A DNA stretch of 64,000 nucleotides, taken from the NCBI GenBank assembly GCA_020809705.1, contig CP085829.1:2294001-2358000 (forward strand). The letters run 5' to 3'. The notes below the pieces were generated by a model, which saw nothing but the letters and a program-made list of their open reading frames with translations, was not told where the DNA came from and ran no database searches. A program made the translations under genes and the position numbers. Of the stretch, positions 57,547 through 64,000 are shown one piece after another (the stretch's first letter is position 1; every line of letters starts with the position of its first letter). Source of the DNA: Calonectria ilicicola. Lineage: Eukaryota > Ascomycota > Sordariomycetes > Hypocreales > Nectriaceae.

Positions 57547-58292
57547 CTTGAAGAAGGATAGGAAGGTGTGGAGCGTAGGAAGGCAGCAACAGCTATGCGA
57601 CAGGCGTCTTGGTCGAGTACGAGACTCAGGTTCGTCGTTTACAAATAAAGTCGAAGTTGGAGGGGCGACTTTCACCAGGCGGGGCAGAACGAGTCAAATG
57701 TTCGGCGCGGTGGAGGGGCAGAGACCAGCTAGCCGCTTTCGAGCTTGAGGTAGAGAGCAAGGGAGGACAACGGTGGAGGCAAATCGTCAGGTTTCACGCA
57801 ACGCCAAACAAGGCCGGATATGGAGGAAGAAGAGCGGATGGGAGCGAAAGCAGAAAGACAAGCGGTGGCACGTTGTGAAGGCGGAATTTCCTTGCTTGTT
57901 CTGTCATGGCGCCCGATAAGGCCGTGAGTGGTTCTGGCCCGGCGATGGCGGGGGAGGTACTGCCCCACACAAATTGCGAGCTGGTGTACCATGCGCGCCA
58001 TCTCAAACTCGATACCCTCCCTAGGTACCCTCCTGCGTATCGCCTGACAACCCCTGCTCAACCTCATCTATTTCGTGACCAGTCGCCATCCGCATCGCCA
58101 AACCCGCCATCCGAGCCATCGCCGCGCCGGGACACTTGTCGCGAAGCCTGTGTGAGATGTCGAGGTAACCCAGAGCTCTTACATGGCTGTGCGCCGCTCA
58201 CTCACGCTCCTGAAAATTCTCATCCGACATCACGCGAGCTTCGACATGACGATTGAGGTGTGTCGCGACATCCCATTGTCACGGCCGCCACC
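57547..58292. promoter_or_regulatory. shared upstream region of UBC13 and MTC5
   Basis: 746 bases between divergent start codons, GC-rich and without a gene. It probably holds both core promoters. No specific site recognised. Confidence 0.6.
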
Positions 58293-61200
58293 ATGCCCTC
58301 CTTTGACCAACTTGCCGACCTGCCCAAGAAGGGCAAGACCATCAAGTCTGCCTTAGACAGCGAGAGCTTCGATGCCGATGGAACCATCCACGTCGAAGGC
58401 ATTGTCGGCTCAGCCACCATCGCCCCGTCCGGCAGAGATGTCGCCTTGGCCTCGTGAGTTACACGCGCCAAATGTTCACGTGCAAGGCCGCCCAGCTGAC
58501 CGAATGCAGACCTGATGGACTAGCAATTATAGATTTGGACTCTCCCTATAGTCCGCCTCGACGCCTGAGGAGCCATGGCATGCCATGGCTTGTCGTCGAT
58601 GTCCAATGGTCCCCATTTGCTGCTAGAGACTACTGGATTGTGTCCACCGCTAACCATCGTGCTCTTGTTTGGAACTTGAACTCTAGGGAAGAGTCAAGTG
58701 CCGGCGCTATTGAGCATTCTCTCCAGGGTCATAGCCGAGCCATTACCGACGTCAACTGGTCTGCCCACCACCCAGACCTGTTGGCAACCTGTTCCGTAGA
58801 TGGTTACATACACTCATGGGATCTTCGACGGCCGCGGCAGCCTGTTTTGACCTTTTGTGATTGGTCATCTGGCGCGTCGCAAGTTAAGTACAACCGTCAG
58901 GTCTCTCATATCCTCGCCTCGGCTCATGACCGATTTCTTCACATCTGGGATGAACGACGGACATCTGAAGCCCTCAAAACCATCAAAGCTCATAGCTCCA
59001 AGATTTATGGCTTAGATTGGAATCGCACTAGAACAACCGCCATCGCCTCTTGTGGAATTGATAAAACCATTAGGCTCTGGGACTATAGTGATGATGGCGA
59101 CCAACCCGAGCATATTATCCACACTGGCTTTCCCGTATGGAGAGCTCGGCACACTCCCTTCGGAGAGGGAATCCTGGCCATGCCGCAAAACGAACCGGGT
59201 GATCTTTATCTATATGACGTGAGAAGATCCGAAGGATCGTCCGTTGCTGCTTCGACCGACCCAGTCGTCGTGTTCCCTGGCCACGGGGACCATAAGGCTA
59301 AGGAGTTCTTATGGAGAAGCCGTGGTGGGATCAGCGATGATCTGACTGATAACCGAGAGTTCCAGCTTGTATCATGGGGCGCCGACAATGAATTGAAATT
59401 GCAAGGCGCTGACGCTCAAGTTCTTGCTGCCGTAGGACATACCAGAGGAATGCGCCTGGCCTACAGCCCCAACCAATCTCGAAAAGGCGCTTCATATAAG
59501 ACATTTCGAACTATGGATGATAACTCTACTCGTGACCGAAAGGCCGCAACGATGAGTGATAATAGACCAAGCGGCCCACACAACAATTATAGGCAGAGTG
59601 CCTTGACAATTGGTATGCGTTCGGCCGCAAGCTCAAATCACCGCATGGGTGTAGCTTGGCGAGGCCCAGCTATGAAGGCCAAGGTTGGCAATGGGGGTCC
59701 CTTGGACCGGAACCAATCCCAAATTGGCTGGATGAAGGGTATCACAATGACGAAAAGAAAGACGTCAGCTGATGTGTCCAAGAGACATATACCGAAAGAT
59801 TCTGGCCTTTTTAGCCACGGGTATCCTGATGACGACTGGATTGAACCCGAATCTATCCAGGACGAGGTTCTTCGGATCAGCGCTCAGCTTCCCAAAGTCA
59901 AGTGGGAGGATATTGATAACGAAAACCTAACCCTGAACGCTTCACTTAACGGGCCCTGGGGAGCTGATGGAGAGACAATCTTCATCAAAGTTAGAATCAA
60001 CGTATCCTCGAACTATCCCAAGGGAAAATTGCCCAAGTTTACTGTCGAGAAAACATCGTTTATGCCTGCAGAAACCCACAGAAAGATTGAGCGGGAAATC
60101 CACCAGCTTGCCGACCAATTTATAGCGAGAAAGCTCAACTGCCTGGAAGCCGTGTTTACGTATCTGCTAGGCGAGATTGATCTAGAAACGAGCACCACGT
60201 TTTTCAAGAACGTACGGGATTTAGACGACGATCTTGACGCTTTAGCTGATGAAAGCTCGAGCGAATCGGACGAAGATATTCCTGCAGGAGGCTCAGCATC
60301 AATGTCACAGGAACTTGTACCTCCTGACACAGCACTTGCTCCTCCAATCCGTACCATCATCCCACCACCGCCTCGAACGTGTGGTGCTAGATTTTCACAC
60401 AATGGACGACTGGTCTGCTTCTTCCCCACAAAGGAGGAAAAGGCGAGAGCTTTGTTTTCTACGGCGGTAGATGCTTATAGAGAACGTCCCAAGGGCGAGC
60501 CGTTTTTCGCAGGTTTTGGAAAGATTGCTCACGAGCTTGGGCCGAGGCAGAGATTTATGGAAGAAGACAACTCTGGCTCTGATGACGAAACTGGTTCAGA
60601 TGACTCGCGTTCATCGTCCTCATCTTCGAGTGACTCTGAATCAACGTCGATGCACAAACTTAGCCTCTGGTACCACCCCAGCCGCCAATTCAGAAAAACA
60701 TGGAGCGAGGACCTGTCGATTCGGTCCAGTGGCGGTGGAACTGGTGTTGGAACTGGTACCGGCACTGGCACTAGTCGTCGACGCCCTGGTCGTCCTAGAA
60801 ACATCATCTCGACGCACGACTTTAGGTCCATGCTGCCATCCAAGGAGGAGTTTGCTCGAGAATATGCAATCTTTGGTGATGGAGCTGAAGTTTGCGAGCA
60901 CAATGCTCAAGTCGCTGAAAAATATGGTGCCAAGGACCTGGTGCACATCTGGCGCTACCTCGGTCTTTTGCTTAAGCGAGGAATCCCGCTCGAGTTTCTC
61001 CCGCAGAACCAGAGGCGTGATTCTATTTTGGTCATTGCTCATGATGTGGTATCCAAGTGTCAGGGCGAGGCGTCCCTTGCGGAGGTAATCGAGACCAATG
61101 GCACGCTCTCAGGCAGAGTGAAATGGGGTAAACACCCACTCGCCGTAGGGTTCATTATGGATTTGTTTGATTATTTCGAGAAGATTGCCGACATTCAAAT

Positions 61201-62731
61201 GTTGGCTATGCTTTCTTGTATTTTTGGCGACTCTTCTTCCGAGGACAGCGTTGCATACTTTGAATCTCATCTGACCCAGCCGGAGACGCCTCTTCCAATG
61301 AAGGCGCCGTCATTTTCCCTCGATTACTTCCCAACAGATGCATCCCTCTGGAACAACTATAGTCGAAGCTACACTAATTCCGTGGCCACAACACCCATGA
61401 CCATACACACACCTGTCCGCTACGCCGGGTCTCAGGCTTCCGATGAAGGAATATGGGGCGGAGATCCAGGTTCAAATTCTTATTCGTGCGGAGAGACGCC
61501 CCCTAGCAAGTTTAAAGGGTATCTTGGAGAGTTGGAACCACCCCCCAGCGTATCGACTTCGCCTAATACACGATTTGCTCACCGCGCAAACTCTGGTCTG
61601 GCATCGGCTTTTGCGGTAACTCTCCCTCGTTCATTTAGCGCTGTAGCCTCATCATCTCCGCCCGGACCGGTGAGGAAGAAGCCAAGCCCTGCCGAGACGA
61701 TTCTCAGTAGCCTTGCCCCAAGCATGGGCAATGTTACATGGAGTGCATCTACTGCCATGGACTCGAGCGGCGGGAGAACATCACTTTCCGATGACGAATA
61801 CCGGAGAGATGAATCTCTACCCCTGGTCCCCGTGAACGTTGCAGTCATGATGGAAGACCAAACCATCTTTGATGATGACGGCTGGTTAAGCACTCCGTTA
61901 TTGGAGCCGACCAAGGCGGATGTGTATGCCACCTATCGGTATGCTTATGCTGAAATGCTTCAGATGTGGAACCAGCCTTTGGCTCGATTAGAGATTATGA
62001 AGTTCAACGTGCTCAAAGAGGACTTAGCAAATGGACACATGGACAATAGCTTTCATGACTCTACGACTGCTCCTGATGGAGCAAGCAGCAGCGGTCCTCA
62101 CCATCATAAGAGCTCTTCTCCCATCGCCATGGGAAAGAAAGATCAGCTCCAGGCACTGGTGGCCTCGGGCCGCGGTATTGATGTTACAGGAGTGTGCAGA
62201 ATCCACGAGACACAACTCGAGCCCCTTCGATACACCTCCACAGACTCGACTGTTGGAGGAGCCGTAGGGACATGTGATCGGTGCCACCGTACACAGAGCC
62301 AGCTTAAATGCGTCTACTGCCTCGAACCAATAGCTGCTTTATTCCCACCCTGTTTGTCGTGTGGATGTGCCACTCATGAAGCGTGTCTTGCCGAGTGGCA
62401 TGCAGCTGGAGAGACCGAGTGCCCTGCGGGCGACGAGTGCAATTGTGTTGATGAGGCAGCAGATGGCCAGGTTGAATCTTGGGCAGCCCTTCAGGGAGCA
62501 ATGAAGGGGCAACGAGGCTTATCAACGCTTTCTATGTTGCCAGGACCTGCCATGGGTAGCGACGACGAATCAAAAACGACAAGTGGGTGGGAGAGAATCG
62601 AACCAAACGTCCCAAGCAGGATGCAAGGCTTATCTAGTGTCGGCATAAGCCTGAGTAACAGAATTAAAAAGTCGGCCGGTGAATGGTCTCGCACCTCGAG
62701 TTTGAGGAGAGGTGAGAGGGGTCGTCTATGA
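58293..62731 (+). CDS. MTC5: WDR59/Mtc5-type subunit of the SEA (GATOR2-like) complex
   Basis: Exons 58293..58453 and 58510..62731 give 1460 residues. WD40 repeats fill about 55-345 (for example WSAHHPDLLATCSVDGYIHSW, SCGIDKTIRLWD). An RWD domain lies at about 500-610 (KGKLPKFTVEKTSFMPAETH region). The C-terminus has a Cys/His-rich RING-like domain at about 1307-1365 (CDRCH, CVYC, CGCATHEACLAEWH, ECPAGDECNC). WD40, then RWD, then RING is the order of WDR59/Mtc5, which sits on the vacuole membrane and controls TORC1 in response to amino acids. Long acidic and Ser-rich linkers separate the domains; one contains a Gly-Thr repeat and an RRRPGRPRN motif near residue 800. The intron has a GCTGACC branch. 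Confidence 0.92.
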
Positions 62732-63615
62732 CCGTGTGACGGTTGAGTATATTTCTTAACGGGTGTGCATTTTTATTAAGGCAAGCTTGGTGTATGGGTT
62801 TTTGGACAGCACAAGGATACCTTTTTTTTTTGGATATGACCAGGCTACGCACACTGATTACTTTCTGCTTGAATGCTTTCCCCCCCCGAATCTAGAAGTT
62901 GCATACCATCATCACTTGGAGTATAAGGCTATTTGATGTAATTTAATTTATTATTTTCCCCTCTGGTCTTATGGCAAACGCATTCAATGATGTCCTTGTT
63001 ATAAAATTGATCATTCTCCATATTCATCACCTTTGTCCCAATAGTAGTTTCTAGGAGTGTTGAGGGGAGAAGATTGGAGGGACGGGGCTTTCATGAGATA
63101 AATGGAGTAATTTTGATAGTGATGGCAAATTCCCTTTCCTGGTAAATGCTTGCTTGGATTGACGGTGTGAGTTTTTGGAATTGGGCACAGAAATGTCAAT
63201 TGCGATTCTTGCGGTGACAATGGCCAGGAGCCAAAGTTGATCAGCTTATTGCATAACCCACACAACAAGATAAAGAATTTAGGTACATCAAGACCCAATT
63301 CGATCGCATCTAGGATATTTTAGCGCCTAAATAAAAAGAAAACACACTTAAATTCTTCTGATGTTATTTTTGTTCTGTGTTAATTAGGCCAACATCCCCT
63401 AAGCCGCCCGTCATGCCTGCCTCTAGGCTGCAAAGACACACACTAGGGTAAGTGGCGGCGCCTGTGTCAATCCATGTCTGCCTCGACTAGTAATTGACAA
63501 CACGCAGATGTCTGCCTGCAGCACCTCCTACCGCTTCTTTTCGCGGCCAAATTCGCATAAAACCCTGGAGACAGCCATTCAGTCACTCGTTTATCGCACT
63601 GGGCTTTTCGCAGTC
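62732..63615. other. intergenic region
   Basis: 3' flank of MTC5 and promoter of the last gene. A short T run lies at about 62822-62831. No gene recognised. Confidence 0.7.
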
Positions 63616-64000
63616 ATGTCGTCCGCACCCGATTTATCAACAACGACTACAGCTACCTCGACTGAGTCGACACCCAAGATCAAGACCCGCATTCTCATCA
63701 TATCCGACACTCACGGCATCCAACCAAAGCCAAGACTTGATGCGGGTCCATCTACCGAGGACGAGCTCAGCCAAGAAGACATAAGATGGATTCCTACCGG
63801 GTTCCGCTATCCTCTCGCTGAAGCCGACGTCGCCATTCATTGCGGTGATCTGACCAAGCGTTCCCGCGTCAGTGAATTCAAGGCCACCTTTGACATGCTG
63901 CGTGCCATCCGAGCTCCTCTCAAACTCGTCATTGCTGGAAATCATGACCTGGCACTGGACGAGGAGTACTACTATAAGGAGGTCGGAGGTGAGAGGGAGA
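63616..64000 (+). CDS. calcineurin-like metallophosphoesterase (3' end outside window)
   Basis: The first 128 codons of a gene cut by the window end. After a Thr/Ser-rich start (MSSAPDLSTTTTATSTEST), the metal-site motifs follow in family order: ISDTHG (Asp and His ligands), HCGDLTK (Asp ligand) and AGNHD (Asn and His). This is the calcineurin-type phosphoesterase superfamily, in the branch that includes small fungal and animal MPPED-like enzymes. The substrate is unknown. There is no signal peptide. The frame is still open at the window end. Confidence 0.88.
   Translation, partial: MSSAPDLSTTTTATSTESTPKIKTRILIISDTHGIQPKPRLDAGPSTEDELSQEDIRWIPTGFRYPLAEADVAIHCGDLTKRSRVSEFKATFDMLRAIRAPLKLVIAGNHDLALDEEYYYKEVGGERE

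Overview
The window is nuclear DNA of a filamentous ascomycete, most likely a Sordariomycete and plausibly of the order Hypocreales. The evidence is short (45-75 base) GT-AG introns with CTAAC/CTGAC branch points, protein-coding genes on both strands, long intergenic leaders, and fungus-specific protein families (Rom-type RhoGEF with a CNH domain, Fmp46, Mtc5/WDR59, PRISE-like reductase). I cannot fix genus or species from sequence alone. Exon boundaries were read by eye from splice signals, frame continuity and protein-family knowledge; no alignment was run.

Layout. 0-9 kb: 5'-truncated glycerol kinase, a 4.6 kb gene-free stretch, then an HSPA12-like Hsp70 protein with a proline-rich head. 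9.5-19.8 kb is an accessory-looking stretch with a PRISE-like short-chain reductase, a C2H2-like zinc-finger protein with a minisatellite at its start, and about 5 kb of AT-rich or low-complexity DNA. 19.8-25 kb: the Rho1 exchange factor (Rom2 type). 26-28.6 kb: a head-to-head pair of mitochondrial inner-membrane genes (MPC2 and the complex I NDUFA2-type subunit). 29.2-34.5 kb: a very long, mostly disordered protein whose reading frame is crossed by two in-frame TAG codons. 35.5-39.9 kb: Fmp46-like protein, a membrane fatty-acid desaturase, a small hydrophilic protein. 40.7-43.9 kb: three tandem housekeeping genes (ribosomal protein eL14, NAC alpha, ATP synthase subunit d). 43.9-46.9 kb is gene-free. 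46.9-48.8 kb: fumarase. 50-54.6 kb is a second accessory island, with a decayed gene between inverted repeat arms, an HSL-type esterase and weak small genes. 54.7-64 kb: an unknown conserved-looking protein, Ubc13, the Mtc5/WDR59 subunit of the SEA/GATOR complex, and a 3'-truncated metallophosphoesterase.

Functionally this is ordinary core-genome territory (respiration, translation, cell-wall signalling, ubiquitin, TORC1 control) interrupted by two islands. The islands share an AT-cored inverted-repeat family (clear copies near 9.5 and 53.3 kb, half-copies near 27.75 and 51.2 kb). I found no prokaryotic-type system, CRISPR array or rRNA gene. The observations most worth checking are the two in-frame TAGs (one exactly at the end of a possible 45-base in-frame exitron), the repeat family and the decayed gene it brackets, a possible Pol III transcript near 3.65 kb, and a start-stop codon pair that splicing would remove from the NAC-alpha leader.
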